Shown here piece by piece: positions 43,185 to 53,874 of a stretch of 64,000 nucleotides of DNA. Made by a program: the position numbers and the translations under genes. The stretch lies in assembly GCA_951799405.1 (NCBI GenBank), contig OX637339.1, positions 18,476,001-18,540,000 of the forward strand. The letters are read 5' to 3'. The notes under the pieces are model-generated. The model saw nothing but the letters and a program-made list of their open reading frames with translations, was not told the origin of the DNA and searched no databases. This DNA is from Agapetus fuscipes. Lineage: Eukaryota; Arthropoda; Insecta; Trichoptera; Glossosomatidae. Numbering within the stretch: the first letter of the stretch is position 1; the number at the start of each line of letters is the position of its first letter.

Positions 43185-43335
43185 ATAATTATCGAAATAG
43201 CGAGTGAATGGGATATCCAGAGTCATAATAAAAGAAGAGCTTGTATGAAAAAGGTTATGACTCTGGATGAAATGAAAGAAGTATGCAAGGACAGGAAGAA
43301 GTGGCGGCTAATCAGCAATGCTGATTTGTAATGTT
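43185..43335 (+). mobile_element. LINE-2 3' fragment, third tail type
   Basis: NKRRACMKKVMTLDEMKEVC then 'aagtggcggctaatcagcaa' and 'gatttgtaatgtta'. Confidence 0.65.
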
Positions 43336-43440
43336 AGTTTATTAGTTTGCTACATTTTTTTCATAAGAATTTTGTGACTTATTTGTATAGATTTATTTTT
43401 AAGGTTTTGTTGTTGTTATTTTTTGTTTTTTATACTTAAA

Positions 43441-43620
43441 CTAGCAGACTGACCGTACTGCGTACGGTTGTCTGCTAGGCCCTTCGGGCAGTGTAAGTCT
43501 GGCTTCGCAAAATTTTTCCTCAGACCTCCTTCATAGTAATTAAATGCTTTAAGAAGTAATTTGAAAAAAAAATTGCGGTAAAAGGGTTATTTAGTTCTTT
43601 CATGTTCTGAGTATCTTGTA
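43441..43620 (-). mobile_element. candidate Helitron 3' end
   Basis: On the minus strand a GC-rich hairpin CCGTACGCAGTACGG is followed 8 nt later by terminal CTAG and a target T, the arrangement of Helitron 3' ends. A second small hairpin (GCCCGAAGGGC) lies just upstream. No 5' TC end or Rep/helicase was recognised. Confidence 0.4.
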
Positions 43621-43625
43621 TGAAG

Positions 43626-46600
43626 CATGAGGTATGAGGCTGACCTCCCATACCTAAAAAAATGTTCACTGAACGAATGTTTCTCTGTTCCTGAAAAGGT
43701 CGGCAAAATTGCAGGGCTTATGGTCAAGAGAGGCTGAAATTTTTATTTGTAATTAAACATGCAGCATTTGTAAGCGCAAAGTCACTCATGTCTGCTTGAG
43801 GGCATGCATTGAATATGAATTATAAAAGTTATTGTATCTGTGCAACTTAGATTATATATTCTAATATTTAAAAAAAATCAAGTGCCACAACTATATGTTA
43901 GCGTGAAATGACATTTGCCAGTTTGTGGGCGTGCATTCAATTTGAATCATCAAATAACTTTTTTTGCAACTTTAGATTATAAATTAAATTTAACGTTGTT
44001 GAAGGATTTTTCAAACTCAAATCCTTGACTTATAGGTAAGTATGAGCCTGAATACCCATATCGCAAAAAATGGTTCACTTGACAAATGTTTCCCCTGTTT
44101 TTGAAAAGGTTGGCAAAAGTTGCAGGGCTTATGTTCATTAGAGGCCTTTATTTTAATTTGTAAGTTCACATGCAGCATTTATAAGTGCGAACCCACTCGT
44201 GTCTCGAATATGAATTATTAAAGTTATTGTATCTGTGCAACTTAGATTATATATTCTAATATTAAAAAAAATCAAGCGCCACAACTATATGTTAGCGTGA
44301 AATGACATTTGCCAGTTTGTGGGCGTGCATTCAATTTGAATCATCAAATAACTTTGTTTGCAACTTTAGATTATAAATTAAATTTAACGTTGTTGAAGGA
44401 TTTTTCAAACTCAAATCCTTGACGGATAGGTAAGTATGAGCTTGAATACCCATATCGCAAAAAATTGTTCACTTGACAAATGTTTCCCCTGTTTTTGAAA
44501 AGGTTGGCAAAAGTTGCAGGGCTTATGTTCATTAGAGGCCTTAATTTTAATTTTTAAGTTAACATGCAGCATTTATAAGCGCGAACCCACTCATGTCTCC
44601 AGGGGGGCATGCATTGAATATGACTTATAAAAGTTATTGTATCTGTGCAACTTAGATTATATATTCTAATATTTAAAAAAATCAAGCGCCACAACTATAT
44701 GTTAGCGTGAAATGACATTTGCCAGTTTGTGGGCGTGCATTCAATTTGAATCATCAAATAACTTTTTTTGCAACTTAAGATTATAAATTAAATTTAACGT
44801 TGTTGAAGGATTTTTCAAACTCAAATTCCTTGACTTATATATTAGTGTGAGCCTGTATATCCATATCGCAAAAAATGGTTCACTTGACAAATGTTTCCCC
44901 TGTTTTTGAAAAGGTTGGCAAAAGTTGCAGGGCTTATGTTCATTAGAGGCCTTAATTTTAATTTGTAAGTTCACATGCAGCATTAATAAGCGCGTACCCA
45001 CTCGTGTCTCCAGGGGGGCATGCATTGAATATGAATTATAAAAGTTATTGTATCTGTGCAACTTAGATTATATATTATAATATTTAAAAAAAATCAAGTG
45101 CCACAACTATATGTTAGCGTGAAATGACATTTGCCAGTTTGTGGGCGTGCATTCAATTTGAATCATCAAATAACTTTTTTTGCAACTTTAGATTATAAAT
45201 TAAATTTAACTTTGTTGAAGGATTTTTCAAACTCAAATTCCTTGACTTATATATTAGTGTGAGCCTGTATATCCATATCGCAATAAATGGTTCACTTGAC
45301 AAATGTTTCCCCTGTTTTTGAAAAGGTTGGCAAAAGTTGCAGGGCTTATGTTCATTAAAGGCCTTTATTTTAATTTGTAAGTTCACATGCAGCATTTATA
45401 AGTGCGAACCCACTCGTGTCTCGAATATGAATTATTAAAGTTATTGTATCTGTGCAACTTAGATTATATATTCTAATATTAAAAAAAATCAAGCGCCACA
45501 ACTATATGTTAGCGTTAAATGACATTTGCCAGTTTGTGGGCGTGCATTCAATTTGAATCATCAAATAACTTTTTTTGCAACTTTAGATTATAAATTAAAT
45601 TTAACGTTGTTGAAGGATTTTACAAACTCAAATTCCTTGACTTATATATTAGTGTGAGCCTGTATATCCATATCGCAAAAAATGGTTCACTTGACAAATG
45701 TTTCCCCTGTTTTTGAAAAGGTTGGCAAAAGTTGCAGGGCTTATGTTCATTATAGGCCTTAATTTTAATTTGTTAGTTAACATGCAGCATTTATAAGTGC
45801 GAACCCACTCGTGTCTGCTTGGGGGCATGCATTGAATATGAATTATAAAAGTTATTGTGTCTGTGCAACTTAGATTATATATTCTAATATTTAAAAAAAA
45901 TCAAGCGCCACAACTATATGTTAGCGTGAAATGACATTTGCCAGTTTGTGGGCGTGCATTCAATTTGAATCATTAAATAACTTTTTTTGCAACTTTAGAT
46001 TATAAATTAAATTTAACGTTGTTGAAGGATTTTTCAAACTCAAATCCTTGACGGATAGGTAAGTATGAGCTTGAATACCCATATCGAAAAAAATGGTTCA
46101 CTTGACAAATGTTCCCCCTGTTTTTGAAAAGGTTGGCCAAAGTTGCAGGGCTTATGTTCATTAGAGGCCTTAATTTTAATTTGTAAGTTCACATGCAGCA
46201 TTAATAAGCGCGTACCCACTCGTGTCTCCAGGGGGGCATGCATTGAATATGAATTATAAAAGTTATTGTATCTGTGCAACTTAGATTATATATTCTAATA
46301 TTTAAAAAAAATCAAGCGCCACAACTATATGTTAGCGTGAAATGACATTTGCCAGTTTGTGGGCGTGCATTCAATTTGAATCATCAAATAACTTTTTTTG
46401 CAACTTTAGATTATAAATTAAGATTACCGTTGTTTAAGGATTTTTCAAACTCAAATTCCTTGACTTAAGGGTCAGTATGAGGCTTACCACCCATATCGCA
46501 TAAATGGGTTCACTTAACAAATGTGTCCCCTGTTTCTGAAAAGGTCAGCAAAAGTTGCAGGGCTTATTATGGTCATGAGAGGCTGAAATTTTTATTTGTA

Positions 46601-46760
46601 AATACACATGCAGGATTTGTAAGCGCAAACTCACTCGTGTCTCCGAAGAGGAGTGCATTGAATATGAATTATAAATGTTAATGCGTCTATGCAACTTAGA
46701 TTGTATATTGTAATAATACTTTAAAAAAATTAAATGCCGCAATAAGTACGGTTTCATATA
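43626..46760. repeat. satellite of ~390-412-bp units derived from R, about 7.5 copies
   Basis: The phrase 'gcagggcttatg' recurs at about 43,715, 44,127, 44,519, 44,931, 45,341, 45,737, 46,148 and 46,559. Each unit is one full R-like copy plus a second R 3' half (starting near 'gcgtgaaatgacatttgcca'). Units with and without a ~20-bp 'ccaggggggcatgcattg' block differ in length. Open frames on the minus strand (45,061-44,741; 45,395-45,153; 46,279-46,040) repeat with the array and are not genes. Confidence 0.9.
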
Positions 46761-46764
46761 AAAA

Positions 46765-47210
46765 GTTGACCTAATCGATCGTCATTATTTCTAAAAAATA
46801 CATGTTATAACTGGTTGAAGTATAATTTTGAAATAAATAAAGAATATAGGTAGGTACTCAACGGAATTCAACCGAAAAAGAATCGACTTGGCAATGGCAA
46901 CGATGGCAACTTTGAAGCCTATGTTGAAGTGCTGGCAATTTATTTGAAATTCGAATGTCAAAATGAGTTTTGTTTCTCGCATAGGTTTTACAAAAAAAGG
47001 TGTTGTGATTGATCATGTTTATTTATTTAAAAAACAACAATTTAAAATCTACTAATGATGAGGAAGCACATCCCAAGTCCTGAACAATATTTGTTGTGAA
47101 TATGACGTGCATCTGTTCAGGAGTTCTTCAGTTTGAATGCCATTAACGCACAACTATTTTGTATGGGGAGGCCGTTGCTTTTTATAAAGATAAGGGATGT
47201 TATTTATTAC
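46765..47210. other. nothing recognised
   Basis: Unassigned AT-rich sequence beside the satellite. Confidence 0.35.
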
Positions 47211-47213
47211 TCG

Positions 47214-47465
47214 TATTCCTTGACTTATAGGTTGGTATGAGGCTGACCACCGATACTGTAAAAAATGGTTCACTTTGCCAATGTCACCCCTGTTTCAGGG
47301 AATGTCGGCAAGAGTTGCAGGGCTTATGTTCATTTGAGGTTTGGATTTTATTTGTAAGTACACAATCAGCATTTGTAAGCGCGAACTACACGTGTTTGTT
47401 TGTAGGCATACATCTGAGAGCTTTGAATGAATAAATCCTTGTATAACTTAGATTATAGATTATAG
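47214..47465 (+). repeat. repeat R
   Basis: Full 5' half. The 3' half is of the 'gagagctttgaatgaataaa' subtype, shared with 36,460 and 48,055. Confidence 0.8.
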
Positions 47466-47482
47466 ATCAACGTGTTTGTAAT

Positions 47483-47609
47483 ATAAGTTTTCATCAAGAT
47501 CATCACATTTCACGCTGAAAAAGCCCATCGTAGACATGGGCGTAACGTCCGGAAGCTCCAGCTCCCATAGACCACGGCAACAGATCCCGGAAAACATCTC
47601 TCCAGCATT
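47483..47609 (+). mobile_element. single-arm hammerhead element with 11-bp target duplication
   Basis: Flanked by GTGTTTGTAAT (47,472-47,482 and 47,610-47,620). Equivalent to the right arm of 33,989-34,229. The ribozyme core is mutated (CTGAAAA and GTAA), so it is likely inactive. It ends 'aaaacatctctccagcatt'. Confidence 0.75.
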
Positions 47610-47639
47610 GTGTTTGTAATAATTTACTCTTCACCAAAT

Positions 47640-48035
47640 TAAGCTGATGTCTGCAGAGGCTCTGGCCACCGCTTGCGGAATGGCGACAGATTTAGTAACT
47701 TCGATCACGTCGATCAGACCGCAGCAGCCGTTAGACAGGAATGGAGAGGATTGTTGGAGGCCTACGTCCAGGAGTGGACTGAGAAAGGCTGAGGAGGAAG
47801 AAGACGACTTCTATCACGTTATAAGAAATGAGAAATACCACCTTCTTCATCTTATCATACAGGGTAAGATTGAGGGGAGAAGATCTCAGGGACGCCGAAA
47901 GACAGTGCGGTTGAAAAACCTGCGACAATGGTTCAACAGTTATACCAAGTGCCCATTTCGAGCCGCAGCATTTCAGGTAAAAAAGCCATAATAATCGCCG
48001 ATCTTCGGTCACCAAAAGAGGAAGACTTCAAATTT
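47640..48035 (+). pseudogene. LINE-2 tail scrap and LINE-3 C-terminal relic
   Basis: 47,640-47,692 has 'tgcagaggctctggccaccg'. From 47,740 the frames give WRRPTSRSGLRKAEEEED. Then, after a shift, IIQGKIEGRRSQGRRKTVRL, KNLRQWFNS and FRAAAFQVKK appear, the usual end of RTE/jockey-like ORF2. No catalytic domain. Confidence 0.6.
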
Positions 48036-48049
48036 GGTTCATCATCAAT

Positions 48050-48305
48050 ATTTAAAAATTCCTTGACTTATATGTTGGTACGAGCCTGCCCACCCATACT
48101 GTAAAAAATGGTTCACTTTGCCAATGTCACCCCTGTGTCAGGGAAGGTCGGCAAAAGTTGTGGGGCTTATATTCATTTGAGGTTTGAATTTTATTTGTAA
48201 GTACACATTTAGCATTCGTAAGCGCGAACTACACGTGTTGGTTTGTGGGCATACATCTGAGAGCTTTGAATGAATATATCCCTGCAACATAGATTTTAGA
48301 TTATA
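48050..48305 (+). repeat. repeat R
   Basis: 'ccttgacttatatgttggta' to 'aacatagattttagattata'. Confidence 0.8.
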
Positions 48306-48334
48306 GATCAATATCCAGGGCCTGCAGAATCAAC

Positions 48335-48665
48335 AGGCGTAGGTGTTACTGTATCTATTTGAATATAACAAGCAATAAAACATGGCGGAGCGTAAACAGC
48401 TGATCGCCATATGTATGTTTTTCAACATAAACTGTATGGTACAGCGATCAGCTGTTTATACGCAATCGTGTTAAAATACGTTATATGTTCAAACAGATCT
48501 CGGTGATCGTCGGTAGATATTACCGTATGTAGGACGGAAAAAAACATGGCAGCGTATCCACAGCTGATCCATTTCGTATGTAACAACAATCACCTGTTCA
48601 GGGAACGCCATTTTTTATTCCACCCTATCTTCAAATAGATACGGTAAGATCCACCGACGTCCGTT
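48335..48665. repeat. foldback repeat
   Basis: Outer inverted phrases 'gttactgtatctatttgaa' / 'ttcaaatagatacggtaag'. The inside repeats 'acagctgat' and 'atggc.gcgta' motifs in both orientations, for example 'cagcgatcagctgtttatac'. No target duplication was assigned. Confidence 0.5.
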
Positions 48666-48669
48666 GAGA

Positions 48670-49080
48670 CTTCAGGCTCAGATTTGACACCTAAGTCTCA
48701 AATACTGTTCGTGTAATCCTATCCTAGAGAAGGATTTAATCGATGCTTAAATTTCAAATTGAAAATACAATAACTAATATCCAAAAATATAATATATATG
48801 AGACATCAATAGAATCATGGATACAGCTTTAAATTATCCAATTGTATTTTAAATGTGACAATCTGTACGTAAAATATCGCTACAGATTCGCAGATTGTAT
48901 AGAATCGATAGCGACGCGCAAATATCGATAAATCGATAACTGTTATCCCATTATAATTTTATCGTATCGATCGATCGACGCCCGGATAATGTGTGGTATC
49001 TCCATATGCGCGGTGAAACAATGGACGAGGTTGGGTCAAAAGAGTTGTAGCAATTTCCCAGGAAATAAAAAAAATACTGC
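48670..49080. other. nothing recognised
   Basis: Contains several CGATA/TATCGAT motifs around 48,905-48,970. No gene. Confidence 0.3.
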
Positions 49081-49082
49081 TT

Positions 49083-49265
49083 TCTAAATCTAAGCTGCAA
49101 AGATATATACCATTAAAGATTCGTATTAAACGCATTCCCACAAGCAGACATGTATAATTTCGCGCTAACACATGCCGCATGTGGACCTACAATATAAAAC
49201 CCAATCTCAAATGAACATAAGCCCTGCAACTCTTGCCGACCTTCCCTGAAACAGGGGTGACATTG
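49083..49265 (-). repeat. repeat R, 3' two-thirds
   Basis: 'tctaaatctaagctgcaaag' to 'caggggtgacatt'. Confidence 0.8.
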
Positions 49266-49284
49266 AATTAATTTGTAATAAGTG

Positions 49285-49545
49285 ACATATTAAGCTACCT
49301 AACGTAGATTTCTCAGGTGAATGCAACTTTTTTTACTATTTTCTACGAGAGATAACACTAATACATACGTCTGAAAATCTTGTAGTTTAAGACTTTTTCA
49401 TGAGCACTGCCTTGGGTTTAGTTCACTTACTATAGGAAAGTACACCCAATAAAATGTTTTATCCACGATTTCTCAAATCAGTGAATTGACACTTCTTCAG
49501 TGTTACCCTTAAGGTCGGGATACGTTGTATTTTGAAAGGTTTTTA
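49285..49545. repeat. unclassified dispersed repeat, copy 1
   Basis: Shares 'ccacgatttctcaaatcagt', 'ctattttctacgagaga' and 'tttcatgagcac' blocks in the same order with 57,206-57,480. Non-coding. Confidence 0.6.
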
Positions 49546-49579
49546 ACTATAATAAATGTCTTCATGACATAAAAATTCC

Positions 49580-49850
49580 AGTCCATCTAATCTAATCTAA
49601 TCTAAGTTGCAAAGATATGTTACATTGGAGATTCACATTACATGCATTCTTACAACCAGACACGTACAAGTTCGCGCTTGCACACGCCTCATGTGAACCT
49701 ACAACATAAAAACAAAATCTCAAATGGGCATACACCCTGCAACTCTTGCCGTCCTTCCCTGAGACAGGGGTGACATTGGCAAAATGAACCATTTTTACAG
49801 CATGGGTGGTCAGTCGCATACCAACCTATAAGTCAAGGAACTGATCTGAA
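49580..49850 (-). repeat. repeat R, full copy
   Basis: Close relative of 663-915, sharing 'gatatgttacattggagatt' and 'catacaccctgcaactcttg'. Confidence 0.85.
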
Positions 49851-49899
49851 CTGAACTGAACCATACGCATCAATAAACCCGATGATCATATTTTTCATG

Positions 49900-50085
49900 A
49901 TATATTTTGATTCTTGAAGGAAAGATCGAGGGGAAAACAAGGTGTCGGCCAGAAGCAGATCTAATGGCTCCGTAACATACTAGAATGACCGTGAATAAGA
50001 ACAGTAGAAGAACTATTTCGAGCTGCGAGAGACTGGAAAACATTCCCGCAAAAGATCTACGACTTTGAAGGGTCCTGTGCCTTAA
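49900..50085 (+). pseudogene. LINE-3 C-terminal relic
   Basis: EGKIEGKTRCRPEAD, then frame-shifted SRRTISSCERLENIP: a worn version of the GRGRPxxxW ... LFRAARDRxxW ending of ORF2. Several frameshifts. Confidence 0.45.
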
Positions 50086-50124
50086 CGTGCCCACGAAACA
50101 GACATCAGACATCATTTCTTGGAC

Positions 50125-50425
50125 CGGTCCGTAGTCCAGTGGCAACACTTCGGACTCGTAAATGGAAGGTTGTGGATTTGAATCCCGGCGGAGCACAAAA
50201 AATATACCATTTATATTTCCAATTGTGCTCTTCGCTGGGTTGAAAAATTCATAAACCTTTACCAAAGACCGGTCACTGAAAGGTCCATCCAACCTTACAA
50301 CAATTGGGTCTTGCTTGAGAATTGGCGCTTTCTACAGCGACGACCAAGCTGGCAGAGGGCTCTTGAGGTGTGATACACACAAAACAGCGCTCACCAAATA
50401 AATCATCATAATATTATTTATTATC
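50125..50425 (+). repeat. SINE-A, full copy with LINE-1-type tail
   Basis: Head GGACCGGTCCGTAGTCCAGT, B-box region GGATTTGAATCCCGGCGGAG, tail 'aacagcgctcaccaaataaa' and ATT repeats. Confidence 0.9.
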
Positions 50426-50429
50426 AGAA

Positions 50430-50980
50430 TGGGCATCAGAAGGGAGTAGAGCCCAGAAAAAGTCACACACACAAGGGTGACGAAACGTAGGCTGAAGTCT
50501 TCAAGAAGTCCCACGAAGAAAAATAAAAAAGAATAACAAATCTATGGACCAACTTCAAAGCCCGGAAAGACAAAATCAAGCATCTGAATCCGGTGGCCGT
50601 GAAAGCCTAAAAACTTTGATGATATTTTCATGTTTTATTGTGTTTTATTGTGCAAACTTTATTGTGAAACTTCCTGATCAAGCACGACTAAAAATAATCA
50701 TCCATTTCTGCTGCCATTTACGGGGTGTTGCCCGCTGCGGGTTACCAGAATGTTACCGATACGACAACTACGTTATTTGCATGGAGCCGTAAATCCTGGC
50801 AGCACACACTGATGACTCACGCCACATGTAATTTATAAGCTGATTTTTTCATTGCCCTGTGACTCTGCCCGCCTTTCATCTATTTTCTGCAGATCGTGGG
50901 GAGTTTTTGCTAGTGGCTTGGATTCCATCACGATTCTTCTATTGTGGTCTGTTTTCTAGTTTACCTAATACGTGAACTCA
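50430..50980. other. nothing recognised
   Basis: Open frame 50,544-50,792 (+) has no motif. Possibly single-copy host sequence. Confidence 0.35.
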
Positions 50981-50984
50981 CACC

Positions 50985-51140
50985 GTCTACGTTTTAATAC
51001 CTCACCTCACTGAGGGAACTGGATTCAGAGAGACTATTTAAAAGACGTCTCAAGACTCACCTCTTCGTCTAATCATGGACAAGCGCCTTTGCAGTGACAC
51101 ACTGTCATAAAAGGCGCTATACAATATTTGTATATTTATA
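50985..51140 (+). mobile_element. CR1/L2-group LINE 3' end
   Basis: SERLFKRRLKTHLFV, stop, then 'aaaggcgctatacaatattt' as 3' end. A different family from LINE-1 but the same group. Confidence 0.65.
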
Positions 51141-51159
51141 AAATGTAATTTGTCGTGTA

Positions 51160-51400
51160 TGTTCCTTCACTTATAGGTTGGTATGCGGCTGACCACCCAT
51201 GCTGTAAAAATGGTTCACTTTGCCAATGTCACCCCTGTCGGCCCTGTCTCAGGGAAGGACGGCAAGAGTTGCAGAATGTATGTCCATTCGAGATTTGGTT
51301 TGTATGTTGTTGGTTCACATGAGGCATGTGCAAGCGCGAACTTGTACGTGTATGGTTGTAAAAATGCATGTAATGTGAATCTCTAATGTAACATATCTTT
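51160..51400 (+). repeat. repeat R with 9-bp internal duplication
   Basis: Full copy. 'cctgtcggccctgtctcagg' shows a small duplication in the CCCTG hairpin loop. Confidence 0.8.
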
Positions 51401-51402
51401 GC

Positions 51403-51545
51403 AACTAGCCGCCAACATTACAGATCAACCGTCATTTCTTTCTGTCCTTACATACTTCTTTCATTTCCTCCAGAGTCATAATCTTTTTCATACAGGCTCT
51501 TCTTTAACAACGACTCTGGATATTCCATTCATTCGCAATTTTGGA
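51403..51545 (-). mobile_element. LINE-2 3' fragment, third tail type
   Basis: 'agccgccaacattacagatc' end joined to R. Coding remnant MKKIMTLEEMKEVC on the minus strand. Confidence 0.65.
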
Positions 51546-51895
51546 TATTTGGTCCATCTACGGCAGGCATATCAAGCACGCGGCCTGCCACCACATGGGT
51601 TGAGTTGAAGCAGCCACCGATAGAAGTCGTTGTGCAAGCGCTGCTGTTAAAGGGTCCACCAGAGTTTGTTGAGGCATTGAGGCGTGTCGGGGAACAGCTA
51701 TTGTGCTGCGCGCGCAGTGACCGGCACGATCCGCTCGAGCAAGCCCGCCAACCTCCGGGTGAAATGTGAAGACATCCCCCCCCCCTCACTCACTACTCCC
51801 TACCGCCCATTGTTGTCGGCATCTTGTTCATCCACTCGTCAACACGAGACTTTACATCTGTATTAAAGTACGTAACTCATTCCTTGACTTATAGC
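51546..51895. other. GC-rich, no supported gene
   Basis: Moderately GC-rich (51,600-51,800) with open frames on both strands. No motif or splice pair I trust. Confidence 0.3.
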
Positions 51896-51897
51896 TA

Positions 51898-52415
51898 TGA
51901 CCGGTCCGTAGTTCAGTGGTAACACTTCGGACTCTGAATGAGAAGGTTGTGGGTTCGGATCCCGCCGAAGCACAAAAAATATACCATTTATATTTTCAAA
52001 TTTGCTCTTCGCTGGGTTGAAAAATTCATCAATTACCGGTCACCAAAGGTCGATCCAGCCTTACAGCAACTGGGTCTTGATTGAGAATTGACGCTTTGTA
52101 GCGACGACGATCAAGCTCGTAAAAAGGTCGATAGCTCAATTGGTAGAATGCTTGAATTCCATCCCGAGAGCGAGGGTTAGATCCCCACCGAGGGTGTCAG
52201 AAATGATTTCCCGTTTCTATTTTTATTTCAAGCCTAAAATAAATACCGGCAAGGTTTACTCAGCCTTCACAAGAAAAGAGAACCAGCCCCACGGGAGCTG
52301 GGAAACCCCCACTTCAACTGAAGTGGCTGGTGTGAGGCCGGCCGCCACATACGACCCATTCGAAGATAACGTAGGCAAGAAGGTACACTATACGTGTAGC
52401 TTATTTGCGTTTGCG
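51898..52415 (+). repeat. SINE-A/SINE-B dimer
   Basis: SINE-A 51,898-52,118 (head GACCGGTCCGTAGTTCAGTG, B-box region GGGTTCGGATCCC) joins at AGCTCGTAAAAAG to SINE-B 52,119-52,415 (head ATAGCTCAATTGGTAGAATG, end 'acactatacgtgtagcttat'). Confidence 0.85.
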
Positions 52416-52419
52416 TTCA

Positions 52420-53080
52420 TCTAGACCACAGTAAAACACCGTGGAAATGGTGAAATCGTTAACTTGATGGACGAATTAACACATTATACAAAAAGGGAAG
52501 CAGAAAATCTACGGGTAAAGAGTTGCCCATCATTCTTATGAAATATCAAATAAACATTCACAATTATTTGCACGCACGTTGATGTATTTTATAAGCATAA
52601 ACAAGCGATAACCTAGGTAACGGCTGCACAGCACCCCGAGTAAAATTGTTTCACTATAAAAAAAAGTATTGAAACTAAACGAGCGCATCTGTTGAGCGTT
52701 TTAGCTTCGATATACTATAATGCGATATACTGGATAGGTACTAAGATAAATGGACTATTATAATAATACATACAATCATACAATTATTCATACATGGCTG
52801 ATGATGCAGTACCTGCGCACAAATAATCGTATGCCATACATAATGATGGGCATAGTTATTGCTTGTTTGTATGTATCAGTGCATGTGTAACCGGAGCATT
52901 GTTGGGTTATCGGCGATACCCTTACACCGACCTGATTAACGAAACAATAAATATTATAAATATATGTATAAGTTTCCTATTATTAAAAAAAAATAAACGA
53001 TATCAAACGCCCTTACGGTGATTTGTTACAATACGGCGCTAAAGAGAAAACAATGTCCAATAAATAAATAAATAAGAGAG
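52420..53080. other. nothing recognised
   Basis: A scrap of the 105-bp minisatellite near 52,670-52,720. Otherwise unassigned. Confidence 0.35.
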
Positions 53081-53082
53081 TT

Positions 53083-53335
53083 TTACGACCGGTTTCGCAA
53101 ACAATCCGTTTGCATCTTCAGGCAGCAAAAAAACTAAACGATTCAGATATGGAATCAATCGTTGAGGGTGTCATCGTGCGAGGGTATGATGGAGGGAGTC
53201 GACACAGGACGTTCATGACGGAGTTTTGTGTCATCTGGATCATTTCTTAGGAATTGCTTCCTCGGGAATATGGTCAACAGAGGCGATGAATTGGGTGCCA
53301 GGATGTTATTGATAAGTGAGTGCCTGTACGATCGA
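53083..53335 (-). mobile_element. Penelope-like ORF end plus hammerhead motif
   Basis: Minus strand from ~53,330: LINNILAPNSSPLLTIFPRK, LRNDPDDTKLRHERP, SIIPSHDDTLND, stop. About 40 bp later comes CTGAAGA (53,115-53,121), stem II GCAAAC-GGATT-GTTTGC, GAAA (53,093-53,096), CCGGTCGTA. The SHDDTLND ending and hammerhead parallel 23,040-23,420. The reverse transcriptase and GIY-YIG parts are absent, so family assignment rests on hammerhead type and arrangement. Confidence 0.6.
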
Positions 53336-53336
53336 T

Positions 53337-53580
53337 AAAAAGCATCGATTTATTTTATAAAAACTGTTTTTTTGTGAATCACACTTCTGCGAGAAAAGTC
53401 GTTACCATTGAATACAAAAAATACGCAAGCAGGATCCAGTCGCTGTAAGGCTGGATGGACCTTTGGTAAAGGCACATGAAATTTTCATCCCAGCCAAAAG
53501 CACATGTTGATTTTTTTATGCTCCGCCGGAAATCAAACCCACCACCTTCATATTACGAGTCCGTAACGTTAACAACGAAT
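53337..53580 (-). repeat. SINE-A, diverged copy
   Basis: Tail 'gtgaatcacacttctgcgag', body 'gctgtaaggctggatggacc', and head with 'attacgagtccgtaacgtta'. Confidence 0.7.
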
Positions 53581-53584
53581 GAAT

Positions 53585-53870
53585 GGAGTGCATTGTAGTC
53601 GCCCTATTGAAAAGACAAAAATTGTTTATTTCGGCCACGTGATGGGAAATGAGAATATCGGCTGCTAAGTCTCATCATATAGGGAAGAATTGGGAGACGA
53701 CGGTCTCCAGGTCGAAGGAGAATATTAAGGTTAAAAAACTTGAGACGGCAGTTTGGCAGAAGCACAAGATCCATGTTTCGTGAAGCAGTATCAAAGGTGC
53801 AAATTGTTATCATGATCGTCAAGCTTCATGGCAAAAGAAAGCACATTAAGAGGTAGTAGGACTACCTCTC
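53585..53870 (+). pseudogene. LINE-3 C-terminal fragment
   Basis: YFGHVMGNENIG, then RRSPGRRRILRLKNLRRQFG-like and MFREAVSKVQIVIMIVKLHG in shifted frames: the FGHVxRM/GRRR/LKNLR ending of an RTE/jockey-like ORF2. Dead copy. Confidence 0.6.
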
Positions 53871-53874
53871 TGTA

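Noticed and set aside
44741..46279. Repeated open frames inside the satellite (80-106 codons, minus strand)
   Set aside because: They recur with the array period and come from non-coding R sequence. Identity between units reflects the repeat, not selection on protein.
43626..46760. CRISPR-like array
   Set aside because: Units are ~400 bp with no short-repeat/unique-spacer pattern. The genome is eukaryotic.
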